From JANYGA01 sp031420415 (GTDB lineage Bacteria; Vulcanimicrobiota; Vulcanimicrobiia; Vulcanimicrobiales; Vulcanimicrobiaceae), in the NCBI GenBank assembly GCA_031420415.1, contig JANOMT010000026.1, forward strand, positions 1 through 46,909: a stretch of DNA of 46,909 bases, in the 5' to 3' direction. Position 1 is the first letter of the stretch; every line of letters starts with the position of its first letter. Positions 1 to 8,158 of the stretch are shown here, one piece after another. The notes beneath the pieces were generated by a model. It saw nothing but the letters and a program-made list of their open reading frames with translations. It did not search any database and was not told the origin of the DNA. The translations under genes were made by a program, and so were the position numbers.

Positions 1-336
1 TTCGTTTTGCTCTCGCCGTTCCTGGGCTGGGTGGCCGTCCTTTTGTCCGGTAGCGATACGTCGGGTAACGCGCTCTTCGGTAATCTGCAAGTCGTCGCGG
101 CGAACCAGCTCAAACTCGATCCGGTGCTCTTCGCAGCGACGAATTCGTCGGGCGGCGTGATGGGCAAGATGATCTCGCCGCAGAACCTCGTGACGGGAAC
201 CTCCGTCACGAATCTCAAGGGTCAAGAAGGCGTCGTCTTCGCGCGTACGTTCCCGCACAGTATCGGCCTGACGGTGTTGCTCGGAATCCTGGTCGCAGTC
301 GAACAATACGTCATTCCGTGGATCATTCCACACTAG
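1..336 (+). CDS. lldP: L-lactate permease, C-terminal part (5' end outside window)
   Basis: This is the last 111 residues of a lactate/glycolate:H+ symporter of the LctP family, an inner-membrane protein of about 550 residues. The frame is open from the first base, so the gene begins upstream of the window. Visible hallmarks are the segment SGSDTSGNALFGNLQ followed by NSSGGVMGKMISPQ, both highly characteristic of LldP C-termini, and a final hydrophobic helix before the stop. It would import lactate. The gene converges on the glyoxalase gene on the other strand, and no lactate dehydrogenase gene is visible in the window. The family call is firm; the substrate could include glycolate. Confidence 0.93.
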   Translation, partial: FVLLSPFLGWVAVLLSGSDTSGNALFGNLQVVAANQLKLDPVLFAATNSSGGVMGKMISPQNLVTGTSVTNLKGQEGVVFARTFPHSIGLTVLLGILVAVEQYVIPWIIPH

Positions 337-443
337 ATACGAAGCGATAAGAAAGGCCCGTGGTGCTAATAGTGCTAGCCGGTTGGGTTCGCCGAATCGC
401 GCCGACGAAGAGCACGCTTAGCGGGTCTCCGCAAAGGTGCCGA

Positions 444-466
444 GCACGGCCATCGTTTGACCGTGC
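444..466. terminator. Hairpin between convergent genes, possible bidirectional terminator
   Basis: An inverted repeat GCACGG...CCGTGC, with a one-base mismatch and two further inner pairs around a short loop, lies between the lactate permease and the glyoxalase, which converge. There is no clear T-tract, so intrinsic termination is uncertain. The rest of 337-589 shows no convincing gene. Confidence 0.3.
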
Positions 467-589
467 AGATGTCTGCGCTTCTATTGGGTCGGCTACGTGC
501 CGCGCATCAGACCGACCATGATTCACCGATCGAATCGTCGCCAAAATGCGAAATATCGATTCGAACGGGAAGCATTGCGCCCGCGTCCG

Positions 590-988
590 CTAGGTAACGG
601 GACCAGATTTATTCTCGAGCAGCTCGATCGGAATGCCATTGGGATCGGCGACGAACGCGAGCCAGCGGTTCCCGCTCGGCGATTTTTTTGGGCCGCTGAG
701 GATCTGGATGCCTTCGCCGCGCAATTTTTCGATGAAAGTCGGAAAATCGCCATCGATAGCGAGCGCCAGGTGTTCGTACCGATTGCCGATCTCGTACGGC
801 GGATGATCTTCGAGATCGTAGACCAACTCGATATACGAATTCCAATCCGATCCGACGAAGGCCATATCGGCGTTGCCCGGATAGTGGAGCGGTCCTTCGA
901 GCAATTTTAAGCCGAGTTTCGACGTGTAGAAATCGATCGTCGCAGCCATATCGCTCACGAAAATCGATGTATGAAGGAAGCGGGACAT
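590..988 (-). CDS. Glyoxalase I-like VOC protein (lactoylglutathione lyase family)
   Basis: This 132-residue single-domain vicinal-oxygen-chelate protein has the size of bacterial glyoxalase I. The four metal ligands expected of that enzyme are visible at about the usual places: His6 (in FLHTSIFV), Glu54 (SYIELVY), His73 (YEHLAL) and Glu122 (IPIELLE). The family isomerises the hemithioacetal of methylglyoxal and a thiol cofactor to a lactoyl thioester in the cytoplasm. Lactate is a product downstream of that reaction, which may be why it sits beside a lactate permease. The true thiol may not be glutathione, and other VOC lyases cannot be excluded. Start is ATG. The gene is followed eight bases upstream by the ribbon-helix-helix gene on the same strand. 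Confidence 0.85.
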   Translation of the reverse strand: MSRFLHTSIFVSDMAATIDFYTSKLGLKLLEGPLHYPGNADMAFVGSDWNSYIELVYDLEDHPPYEIGNRYEHLALAIDGDFPTFIEKLRGEGIQILSGPKKSPSGNRWLAFVADPNGIPIELLENKSGPVT

Positions 989-995
989 GGAACTC

Positions 996-1217
996 CTATC
1001 GAACCGCGCGGAGGGGAATTATCGGCGTTTCTTCCGTTTCGTGGATCCGGCCCGCGAGCTGCGAGAGATACCGTAAACAGCAGACGCGCAAGATCGACGC
1101 AAAGTTCGATGCGTCGTCACGAATTTCGGCGAGTTCGTTCGTCGTCCGGCTTTCGCGAGCGGCTATCTCGCTCAACGCGTCCCAAAAATGATTTTCGAGA
1201 CGGATGGTAATGAGCAC
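996..1217 (-). CDS. Small ribbon-helix-helix protein (RHH_4-like)
   Basis: A 73-residue protein whose first part, ITIRLENHFWDALSEIAARE, followed by a second helix and the segment FASILRVCCLRYL, matches the pattern of the short ribbon-helix-helix family (RHH_4, PF13467). Such proteins are presumed DNA-binding dimers. The start is GTG at 1217: in the same frame the stop codon of the GMC gene lies 36 bases upstream and no ATG, GTG or TTG occurs between. This gives an N-terminus shorter than usual for the family, lacking the typical basic lead-in strand. It lies between the glyoxalase and GMC genes and may be transcribed with them. Its target is unknown. Confidence 0.68.
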   Translation of the reverse strand: MLITIRLENHFWDALSEIAARESRTTNELAEIRDDASNFASILRVCCLRYLSQLAGRIHETEETPIIPLRAVR

Positions 1218-1253
1218 GCCGCAGATGCGTAGCGAGCGCGTAGATGGAACGCA

Positions 1254-2819
1254 TCAGACGAGCTGCTTGCTCATCGCCGTCGCGATGTAGTCGGCCTGCC
1301 GGATCGCGAGCGACACGATCGTCAGCGTCGGGTTCTCCGAGGCGCTCGTCGTGAATTGACTCCCGTCGGAGATGAAGAGATTGGGGATGTCGTGGGCTTG
1401 CCCGTAGGCGTTGACGACGCCCTTCGTGGGATCGGCACTCATCCGGCACGTGCCGAGATTGTGCGTCGAGGGATACGGCGGCGTCTTCATCACGTGCTTG
1501 GCCCCGACTGACTCGTAGAGGCGCGTGCCTTGGGTGAAAGCATGGTCGCGCATCGCGAGATCGTTCTTGTGATCGTCGTAATGGACGTTGGGCACTGGCA
1601 TCCCGTGTTGATCTTTGACGTCGGTATTGAGGGTTATGCGGTTACTTTGGCGCGGCATATCCTCACCGACGATCCACATGCCCGCGACGTGCGAATAATG
1701 ATCCATGAAGAGCGTGAAATCCGAACCCCAGGCTCCCGGGTCGAGAAAAGCTGCGAAAAACGGCAGGCCGAGTGAAATGGTTTCCATCTCGTAGCCGCCC
1801 GCGAAGCCGCGCGACGGTTTGTGCTCCGCTTCGTCTTGAATGATGCCGGCCATCGTGGTGCCGCGATACATGTGCACGGGCTCGTCGAAGATTGCATAGA
1901 CCGAGCCCGTGAGATGGCGCATATAATTGCGGCCGACTTGACCCGAACTATTAGCGAGGCCGTCGGGTTTGTCGCTCGTCGCGGAGTTGAGCAGGATGCG
2001 CGGCGTTTCGATCGAGTTTCCGGCGACAGCGACGAAGCGTGCGCGCTGACGTTGTTCGTTACCGGCAGCGTCCACATAGACGACCGCCGTTACTTTATTG
2101 CCGTCATGTTCGATCCGCAACACGTGCGACTCGGGCCTCAGGTCGAGCTTCCCCGTCGCTTCAGCCTTCGGTATTTCCGTGTACAGCGTCGACCACTTCG
2201 CGCCCGATTTACAGCCCTGGAAACAGAAGCCGAGTTGCATACACGCAATCCGGCCGTCGTGCGGCTTACTGTTGATCGCCATGTGGCCCGTGCTGCACTT
2301 CTGGTAGCCGAGCTTCTTCGCGCCGTTGTAGAGCACTTTGAAATTGTTGTTACCGGGAAGACCGGAATGCGCGTTCGTGCGCGTGACACCGAGCTTCTTT
2401 TCGGCACGCGCGTAATACGGATCGAGTTCGGCTCGTGTGATCGGCCAATCTTCGAGATTCGCATCGGCAACCTCGCCATACGTGGTGCGCGCTTTGAACT
2501 CGTGTTCCTGGATCCGCAGCGACGCGCCGGCCCAGTGGGTGGTCGACCCGCCGACGGTCTTACAGATCCACGCGGGTAAGTTCGGAAAATCTTTGGCGAC
2601 TCGCCACGTGCCTGACGTCGTGCGGTTATCGAGCCACGCGAGCTGGTTGAACGAGGGCCATTCGTCGTTGACGAACGTCGCGCTCGATTGGCGCTTACCC
2701 GCCTCGAGGACGACGACCGGGATCCCCTTCTGACAGAGTTCGTTTGCGAGCGTTCCGCCGCCGGCACCCGATCCGATGACGACGGCGACAGAGCTGTCGT
2801 TGTGTGAATAGCTAGCCAT
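1254..2819 (-). CDS. GMC-family oxidoreductase (large dehydrogenase subunit)
   Basis: A 521-residue FAD-dependent glucose-methanol-choline oxidoreductase. The N-terminal dinucleotide-binding motif GSGAGGG sits at residues 16-22, and the C-terminal GMC domain ends in DGSQF...ENPTLTI with a THNLGTCRM segment that supplies the usual active-site histidine region. A longer open frame exists upstream, but ATG at 2819 is preferred: it is preceded by AAGGGGA at good spacing and starts right before the Rossmann fold. Eleven bases upstream is the gene for a Tat-exported partner, so the two probably form a membrane-side sugar or alcohol dehydrogenase like gluconate 2-dehydrogenase, with the large subunit exported by hitchhiking. 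No cytochrome subunit gene is present nearby. Substrate is unknown. Confidence 0.9.
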   Translation of the reverse strand: MASYSHNDSSVAVVIGSGAGGGTLANELCQKGIPVVVLEAGKRQSSATFVNDEWPSFNQLAWLDNRTTSGTWRVAKDFPNLPAWICKTVGGSTTHWAGASLRIQEHEFKARTTYGEVADANLEDWPITRAELDPYYARAEKKLGVTRTNAHSGLPGNNNFKVLYNGAKKLGYQKCSTGHMAINSKPHDGRIACMQLGFCFQGCKSGAKWSTLYTEIPKAEATGKLDLRPESHVLRIEHDGNKVTAVVYVDAAGNEQRQRARFVAVAGNSIETPRILLNSATSDKPDGLANSSGQVGRNYMRHLTGSVYAIFDEPVHMYRGTTMAGIIQDEAEHKPSRGFAGGYEMETISLGLPFFAAFLDPGAWGSDFTLFMDHYSHVAGMWIVGEDMPRQSNRITLNTDVKDQHGMPVPNVHYDDHKNDLAMRDHAFTQGTRLYESVGAKHVMKTPPYPSTHNLGTCRMSADPTKGVVNAYGQAHDIPNLFISDGSQFTTSASENPTLTIVSLAIRQADYIATAMSKQLV

Positions 2820-2830
2820 GCGCGGTCCCC

Positions 2831-3403
2831 TTACAACAGAACGCCGAGCGTCGGGCTCGCGTCCTCGGGTGGATTGGAAAGCCAGGAAAGGTCGTTGAAG
2901 CCACGGTGCTTGTAACCGCCTTTCGGCCACGAGGCGCCTTCGTAGCCGAAATGCGCGTACGCTAGTTCGTTATCGTATAACGCTGTAATACACGTCGAGC
3001 GAACCATTGCGAAGAACGGCGATCCCTCTAGTTTTCGCGCGGCCGCGAGCCGAGCGTCCGGCGTGGCCGCAACGAACGATCCGCCGGCAGCCGCATCGAG
3101 CGCTCTGACGCCGTCACGCACGGTAGCCGTTTTCGTTGCGTCGGCACTAACCGCTTTATCGACGTCACGCACGACGAATGCATACACGGCTGTCGGAAGG
3201 GTCCGATGGGGATAGAGCGTTTGCGCGAACGCAAGGACGGCGTCGCCTTCGGGCGCGGCGAGCGCGTGCATCTCGAGCGCCCACGCGCGACTGGGCGCGA
3301 GCGTGGCGAGCGCCGTTCCGACGGCGAGCGTCCCGAAGAGGGCGGCGGTGCCGCCTAGAAATCGGCGTCGATCGACGAGCTTTTCGGAATGGGGCGTGGA
3401 CAT
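2831..3403 (-). CDS. Tat-exported gluconate 2-dehydrogenase subunit 3-like protein
   Basis: A 190-residue protein with a twin-arginine signal, DRRRFLGGTAALFG, followed by a hydrophobic stretch and an AWA-type cleavage region near residue 42. The mature part (YPHRTLP, VRSTCITALYDNELAYAHFGYEG) resembles the small gamma subunit (subunit 3) of gluconate 2-dehydrogenase-type enzymes, which chaperones and exports the FAD subunit. It is immediately upstream of the GMC gene on the same strand, which fits that role. ATG at 3403 is preceded by GGAGG seven bases away. An electron-accepting cytochrome c subunit is not encoded next to it. Confidence 0.82.
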   Translation of the reverse strand: MSTPHSEKLVDRRRFLGGTAALFGTLAVGTALATLAPSRAWALEMHALAAPEGDAVLAFAQTLYPHRTLPTAVYAFVVRDVDKAVSADATKTATVRDGVRALDAAAGGSFVAATPDARLAAARKLEGSPFFAMVRSTCITALYDNELAYAHFGYEGASWPKGGYKHRGFNDLSWLSNPPEDASPTLGVLL

Positions 3404-3443
3404 TGGCAGGCCTCCACGAAAAACAAATTACGCAGATAAATGC

Positions 3444-3473
3444 TATGTACGATACGGTATTCGCTAAGTTCAA
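3444..3473 (-). promoter_or_regulatory. Possible sigma-70-type promoter for the dehydrogenase pair
   Basis: On the minus strand TTGAAC (3473-3468) is followed after 18 bases by TACATA (3449-3444), about 40 bases before the ATG of the Tat-signal gene. The boxes are imperfect and the call rests on position and composition only. Confidence 0.25.
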
Positions 3474-3774
3474 CCTCGTGTTAATAGCCGATTAAATGCA
3501 CTCAAAGCGACCGAGCTTAGGCCACGCGGCGTAAAAACAAAACGCACATAGCCGGAAACCATCGTGATGTGACATTGCCTGCGTGTTACCCGCGGACGCG
3601 AGCCTGGTGATGTAGGACTTTGATCTCCACTTGAACTTCTTTGCTTATCATCGCGAACGCATGTGGTTATTGAGGTAGGTCAAATTTTCAACTGGCACTA
3701 TCATGAAATGCATCCATGATTCCCTTCGGCCTGATTTCGAGCCAATTTAGAAACCGTCATTCCGCGCCGATTAA

Positions 3775-3788
3775 ACTTGTCGACAAGT
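3775..3788. promoter_or_regulatory. Perfect 14-bp palindrome, operator-like
   Basis: ACTTGTCGACAAGT is a perfect palindrome in non-coding DNA, of the size and symmetry of a site for a dimeric repressor. It lies about 800 bases before the peroxidase gene and 370 bases upstream of the Tat-subunit start. No cognate regulator can be assigned. Confidence 0.3.
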
Positions 3789-4164
3789 CTCATTGTTTTC
3801 TCGACGGTAAATCACAGCCGGTGTTGCACGTATGTGATGACTTCGATTCGTTCTTGCGGCAGGGTCATATCCATAGGCGTATGCCTAGGCCCTCAAGCTA
3901 TGCCACGTGTCCGGTCGAAACGGGGGCTGCTCCACTACACAATAGACACCTATGCCAAGATTGACGCTTAGAATCGCGCATGCACGCCGCCCGCTCATGA
4001 GCAAAACTTTAAAAAATATGTGGAAAAATAGTTTTGCGACGGACGCAAATTGCAACTATTACTTAGCAACTTCTAGTAAGACAGCGCGATCGAGACTCAA
4101 TTCGACGACGTGGGTTTTCAGCTTTTGTGTTCTCGTCTATCTGACGTAGTTCACAAAATTCAGG

Positions 4165-4182
4165 CGTTCCGAACGTTCCGAA
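4165..4182. repeat. Tandem duplication of a 9-mer
   Basis: CGTTCCGAA occurs twice head to tail in the AT-rich non-coding region, creating an internal GAACGTTC palindrome at the junction. It could be a protein-binding site or chance. Confidence 0.4.
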
Positions 4183-4580
4183 GCGTTTCTTCCAGGCGTA
4201 AAAGAAGCTTGAAAAATGCAAAGCTTTCCGGTGACATCGACGACCGGGGTTCCGATCGCGGAATGGCTACGTCCCTCGCCATGCACCGTAAAAGTAATTC
4301 GGAGATCTTTGAATTGCTGCGCCGATAAGCTTCGTTTGAACTCGATCTCTGACAACGACCGAAGCTGAAAAAGTAACATGAATTTATGTCCGCTAGAAGT
4401 TCTATCTCGAATTTGCAAAAATCCAGATACTCGACAAAATAAATATCTGGGATTCTGATCCTCTTGACGATCGAACGGAGAAGCACTAGCATCGGTAGTA
4501 GCAAAAAACAACTCGTAGATTGCCCCTTTCTCTGCATTTAGCTGTATTACACGGTATCTTGCGTACGATCGGAATGGCAC

Positions 4581-6089
4581 ATGAGCGGCAAACACAGCAC
4601 GCCAATGCGTGGCTTAATGTCAACAAAGAAGTCACCATTATTTTCAGGCGCATTCGGTCGAATGTTCCGCTCGTTGCGCCCGGCGACGTTTGGTGATACC
4701 GACGATGAAAATATCGCCATTTTAGCTAAGCTCGGCCGCGCTATGTCGGCTCCGCGGGACCCGGGTGATCCGAAAGATGGTCGAGATGACGAGGAGAGTG
4801 GTATTCCATCTCTCTACACGTACTTCGGGCAATTTATCGATCACGATCTTACATTCGATCCGAATAGCACACTGCAGAAACACAATGATCCGGATGCACT
4901 CGTTGATTTTCGAACACCAGCTTTTGATTTAGATAATGTCTATGGTCGCGGACCCGATGACCAGCCCTACATGTACGACGGCAACATGTCGTTTCTTTTG
5001 GGTGAAAAGTTAGATGGAGGCGATTCCGATGCAGCTGATTTGCCGCGTAACAACGCGATGGTACGTAGGGCACTTATTGGTGATCCACGTAACGACGAAA
5101 ATACGATCGTGTCACAGCTTCAGGGGCTTTTCCACAGGTTCCACAATCGAACGGTAAAAGATTATCCACAATTCGATTTTGGAGAAGTTCAAAAGCTAGT
5201 TCGTTTTCACTACCAATATATAATTTTAAATGACTTTCTGCCGAGGATCGTTCACTCCAGCGTGATTTCAGCATTGAAAATAGCGGAACGATTCGACGCT
5301 CGTAATCTGCAGTTTTTTCATTGGAAACATGAAACATTCATGCCCGTTGAGTTTTCAGTTGCGGCATACCGTCTCGGCCATTCTATGATTCGGCCAGGAT
5401 ATCGCTTAAACGATAATGTTTTACTTCCAATATTTCCAGTCCCTGCGGGAAACCTAAACGAAGGTCTTACTGGTTTTCGTGCCATGAACACCCATTGGGG
5501 AATCGACTGGGGCCGCTTTATCGACGTCGATGTCAGGACGTACGATGGAACCCTCGGAGAGAACAAAAGACGTCTGCAATTTGCTTATCGGTTGGATACA
5601 TCGATCGTAAATCCACTCGAAACCCTTCCTTCGTCGGTAGCCGAAAATCCAAATTCGCTCGCTCAACGAAATCTCGAGCGGGCTTGGCGTCTCGGGATAC
5701 CTTCCGGCCAGGACGTAGCACGTGCTATGCACATCGAGCCTTTGAATGATTCAAATATCTTTATTGGTAAGGGAACAGAAGTAACTGATCCCGATGCGAC
5801 GCCGATCACTGCGATCTCGGCCGTTTTCGCTAATAACTGTCCTCTTTGGACCTATATTCTTGCTGAATCAATGCAGTCAATGGAAACTGTCAAGCTACCC
5901 GTAGTCGGGGATATCACGGTAAAAATGCCGCGGCTCGGACCTGTCGGTGGTCGAATAGTGGGCGAAGTGTTTCTTGGCCTTATGTTTGGAGACAGTAATT
6001 CGATGCTAAGCCTGGCACCAGACTGGCAACCGAAGTCTGGTCCGAACTACGCGCTTAAAGATTTTGTGAATTATGCCCTAGGTCGTTGA
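4581..6089 (+). CDS. Animal-type haem peroxidase (peroxidase-cyclooxygenase superfamily)
   Basis: A 502-residue protein of the animal haem peroxidase family (PF03098). The key residues are visible: the distal segment QFIDHD with Asp87 and His88 (haem-ester aspartate and distal histidine positions in myeloperoxidase), the catalytic arginine segment GDPRNDEN with Arg170 and Glu173, and the proximal histidine His267 in AAYRLGHSMIRPGY. It should use hydrogen peroxide to oxidise halides or organic substrates. There is no obvious signal peptide or membrane helix, so it is cytoplasmic or leaves by another route. Codon use is clearly more AT-rich than in surrounding genes, which suggests horizontal acquisition. 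ATG at 4581 gives the longest form; internal ATGs at residues 9 and 13 are possible. No partner genes adjoin it. Confidence 0.88.
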   Translation: MSGKHSTPMRGLMSTKKSPLFSGAFGRMFRSLRPATFGDTDDENIAILAKLGRAMSAPRDPGDPKDGRDDEESGIPSLYTYFGQFIDHDLTFDPNSTLQKHNDPDALVDFRTPAFDLDNVYGRGPDDQPYMYDGNMSFLLGEKLDGGDSDAADLPRNNAMVRRALIGDPRNDENTIVSQLQGLFHRFHNRTVKDYPQFDFGEVQKLVRFHYQYIILNDFLPRIVHSSVISALKIAERFDARNLQFFHWKHETFMPVEFSVAAYRLGHSMIRPGYRLNDNVLLPIFPVPAGNLNEGLTGFRAMNTHWGIDWGRFIDVDVRTYDGTLGENKRRLQFAYRLDTSIVNPLETLPSSVAENPNSLAQRNLERAWRLGIPSGQDVARAMHIEPLNDSNIFIGKGTEVTDPDATPITAISAVFANNCPLWTYILAESMQSMETVKLPVVGDITVKMPRLGPVGGRIVGEVFLGLMFGDSNSMLSLAPDWQPKSGPNYALKDFVNYALGR

Positions 6090-6555
6090 GCTAGAGGATA
6101 CAGCCTAGTACTTACACATGGTCCTTGTCGCGACGCTAACGGAGAGTATTGGTAGTACGGTTTGGAGAGTGGACGATGGTATCTTGCTTGTTTTAGAATA
6201 GATCTGTTGCTCCCGTTGCAGTTGTAGTTGTATGTTACGATCTATGCGTCATTGCGATGTTTGCTGATACCGCGGCGCTCTTGGCGCGATGCCGATGATG
6301 ACGCGAGCGACGACGCAATGGAAATCGGGCTCATATCGTCTTCGCGACGCGCCTGCTCCGCACGCGGTTTGATGTCGAGTAAGCCGCTTGTAGGGCGATC
6401 GCTTCGGTCTGCGGTCGTCCGACGTTTCGTTAGTGGCGTCATTTGAGGAGAGAGATTTTCGATAGCGTCGTAGACGATAACCGATAGCACGGCGGAACGG
6501 CTTGCGTTCCGCCCGGGTTATTGCGCGAATCCTAAATCGTTTGATATGAGACCGC
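6090..6555. other. Intergenic region between peroxidase and vWA gene
   Basis: No convincing gene. A minus-strand frame of 82 codons (6242-6490) encodes a basic, low-complexity product without recognisable features. The region turns from AT-rich to the GC level of the following block and contains a strong perfect hairpin at 6491-6513. The promoter of the vWA/PP2C/kinase block must lie here or just after the hairpin, but I see no clear consensus boxes. Confidence 0.45.
6491..6513. repeat. Perfect 9-bp stem hairpin upstream of the signalling block
   Basis: GGCGGAACG and CGTTCCGCC form a perfect 9-base-pair stem around the loop GCTTG, 42 bases before the vWA start codon. There is no T-tract after it, so it is not a typical intrinsic terminator. 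It could be an operator, a structured leader, or the end of a transcript from upstream. Confidence 0.5.
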
Positions 6556-7386
6556 ATGGCGTACTTTTCCGAGATCAGCCGACGCAATCCAACGTGTTTT
6601 CTCTTTCTCGTCGACCGGTCGGCATCGATGGAAGATCCCTTCGGCGATGGCAAAAAACGAAAGTGCGACGGCGTTGCGGAGACGCTCAACCGGCTGCTGT
6701 ACGAACTTGCGATTAAATGTGCGAAAGAAGACGGCATTCGCAACTACTACGATATCGGAGTCATCGGCTACGGCGAGACGGTCGGCTCCGCATTCGTCGG
6801 ACCGCTCGCCGAACGGTTTCTCATCCCGATCGCCGACGTTGCCGCGAATCCGGCGCGGATCGAAGAACGTGCTCGTCCGGGGGCCGTTGCAGGGGTCGGA
6901 AGGCCGATTCGCGTCCCGATCTGGTTCGATTCTGTCGCGCTCGGCCCGACGCCGATGATCGCAGCCTTCGAGCTCGCCACCGCGCTTCTAAAAGCGTGGA
7001 CGGGCGAGCATCCCGATGCGTATCCGCCCACGGTTGTGAACGTTACCGACGGCGAATCGACCGACGGCGACCCATCTAAGGCGATGCATGCAATGACGCA
7101 GCTGCACACGAGTGATGGGAACGCGTTGCTCTTCAACGTTCACATCTCCGGCGATCCGCACGCGCGTCCGTTGAAGTTTCCGAGCGCTCCCGACGATTTG
7201 CCGAGCGCCCACGCGCGACTACTCCATCACGGAGCGAGCGAGTTGACGCCGTTCATGCGCGCGACGGCGCGCGCTATGGATCTGCCCGTCGCCGATGGCG
7301 CGAAGGCGTTCGTGATGAATGCGGATCTGCTCATGCTCGTTGCTGCGCTCGATATCGGAACGCGCGCCAGCAATACTTTGCGCTGA
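6556..7386 (+). CDS. TerY-like von Willebrand factor A domain protein
   Basis: A 276-residue cytoplasmic vWA protein with a complete metal-ion-dependent adhesion site: Asp20-x-Ser22-x-Ser24 in LVDRSASM, Thr132 in ALGPTPM and Asp165 in NVTDGES. The domain fills nearly the whole chain, as in TerY of tellurite/stress-response clusters. It is followed seven bases later by a PP2C-like phosphatase and then an atypical kinase. That three-gene order is the TerY-P triad described from comparative genomics of Ter systems, where the vWA protein is thought to scaffold or be a substrate of the kinase/phosphatase pair. No other ter genes (TerC, TerD, TerB) are present in the window. The role here is inferred. 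Confidence 0.82.
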   Translation: MAYFSEISRRNPTCFLFLVDRSASMEDPFGDGKKRKCDGVAETLNRLLYELAIKCAKEDGIRNYYDIGVIGYGETVGSAFVGPLAERFLIPIADVAANPARIEERARPGAVAGVGRPIRVPIWFDSVALGPTPMIAAFELATALLKAWTGEHPDAYPPTVVNVTDGESTDGDPSKAMHAMTQLHTSDGNALLFNVHISGDPHARPLKFPSAPDDLPSAHARLLHHGASELTPFMRATARAMDLPVADGAKAFVMNADLLMLVAALDIGTRASNTLR

Positions 7387-7392
7387 GCGCGG

Positions 7393-8157
7393 GTGGTCAT
7401 CGAGTTTGCGGCCTTCTGGCTCCCGAAGGATGGCGTCGAACCACGTGAATACGAGGATGCCTTCGCTCCGGCCGCGATCGACGGGACGCCTCGGAGTCGC
7501 GTGCGTTGCGCGGTCGCTGACGGTGCGAGCGAATCGGCGTACGCGCGGGTCTGGGCACGCCAACTCGTGAGCGAGTTCGCTCATGGTGGCTTAACCGGGC
7601 CGGGTCTCATCGAATTACCGCACCTCGGCTCCCGCTGGTTGCAAGCCGTCGCTTCGGCACTGTCGCGCGATGAGACCGCGAGCCTCTACCTGGATCGCAA
7701 GATCGACGATGGTGCCTTTGCAGCGTTCCTCGGCCTCGAATTCGTGGATGCATCGGCGCACGACGATGTTGGCAGCTTCGGCGCGATCGCGCTCGGCGAT
7801 TGCTGCTTCGTGCAGATCCGTCGCGATGCGATCGTGCGTTCATTTCCGCTGGAAACCTCGGAGCAATTCAACGTGCGGCCGGTCCTCGTTCCGAGTCGGC
7901 CGATCGAATCAGATGCCTTTTCGGGCGCGATCGCGCGCTACGGCGGATCGTGGCATTCGGGCGATACCTTCTATCTGATGAGCGACGCGCTCGCGTGCTG
8001 GTTTCTGCTCGCGGCCGAACGCGGCAAACGTCCCTGGTTCGACCTCGACCGCTTCGCACGTCGCGATCGTGCGGCATTCCGGACGTGGGTCCACGCGCTG
8101 CGTCCCATTGCGCTCAAGAACGACGACGTCACGCTCGTCCGAATGCGATTGATCTAA
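7393..8157 (+). CDS. PP2C-like protein phosphatase
   Basis: A 254-residue protein with the layout of a compact PP2C/PPM serine-threonine phosphatase. Metal-binding acidic motifs appear in order: Asp43-Gly44 in AVADGASES, Asp198 in FYLMSDAL, and Asp244/Asp245 in the C-terminal NDDVTLV, the counterpart of the family's DN(I/V)T end motif. The start is GTG at 7393, seven bases after the vWA stop. The kinase gene begins one base after its stop codon, so the three are surely co-transcribed. Within a TerY-P-type triad it would reverse phosphorylation by the neighbouring kinase. Confidence 0.78.
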   Translation: MVIEFAAFWLPKDGVEPREYEDAFAPAAIDGTPRSRVRCAVADGASESAYARVWARQLVSEFAHGGLTGPGLIELPHLGSRWLQAVASALSRDETASLYLDRKIDDGAFAAFLGLEFVDASAHDDVGSFGAIALGDCCFVQIRRDAIVRSFPLETSEQFNVRPVLVPSRPIESDAFSGAIARYGGSWHSGDTFYLMSDALACWFLLAAERGKRPWFDLDRFARRDRAAFRTWVHALRPIALKNDDVTLVRMRLI

Positions 8158-8158
8158 G

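Larger units (their letters stand above)
3404..4580. other. AT-rich stretch without a convincing gene
   Basis: About 1.2 kb that is visibly more AT-rich than the flanking genes. Short open frames exist on both strands; the longest is a minus-strand frame of 152 codons at 4137-4595 that overlaps the peroxidase start. None shows a family motif, and the 152-codon one has no clear ribosome-binding site. The stretch holds a perfect 14-base palindrome at 3775-3788, a smaller inverted repeat TAGGC-GTAT-GCCTA at 3874-3887 and a tandem 9-mer at 4165-4182. Together with the AT-rich peroxidase gene downstream it looks like acquired DNA, but no transposase, tRNA or terminal repeats are visible. Confidence 0.5.

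Noticed and set aside
2820..2930. 37-residue N-terminal extension of the GMC oxidoreductase
   Set aside because: It lies inside the preceding subunit gene, is arginine-rich, and a good ribosome-binding site precedes the ATG at 2819.
4137..4595. 152-codon minus-strand frame overlapping the peroxidase start
   Set aside because: No family motif, no clear ribosome-binding site, unusual residue mix, and it overlaps a well-supported gene on the other strand.
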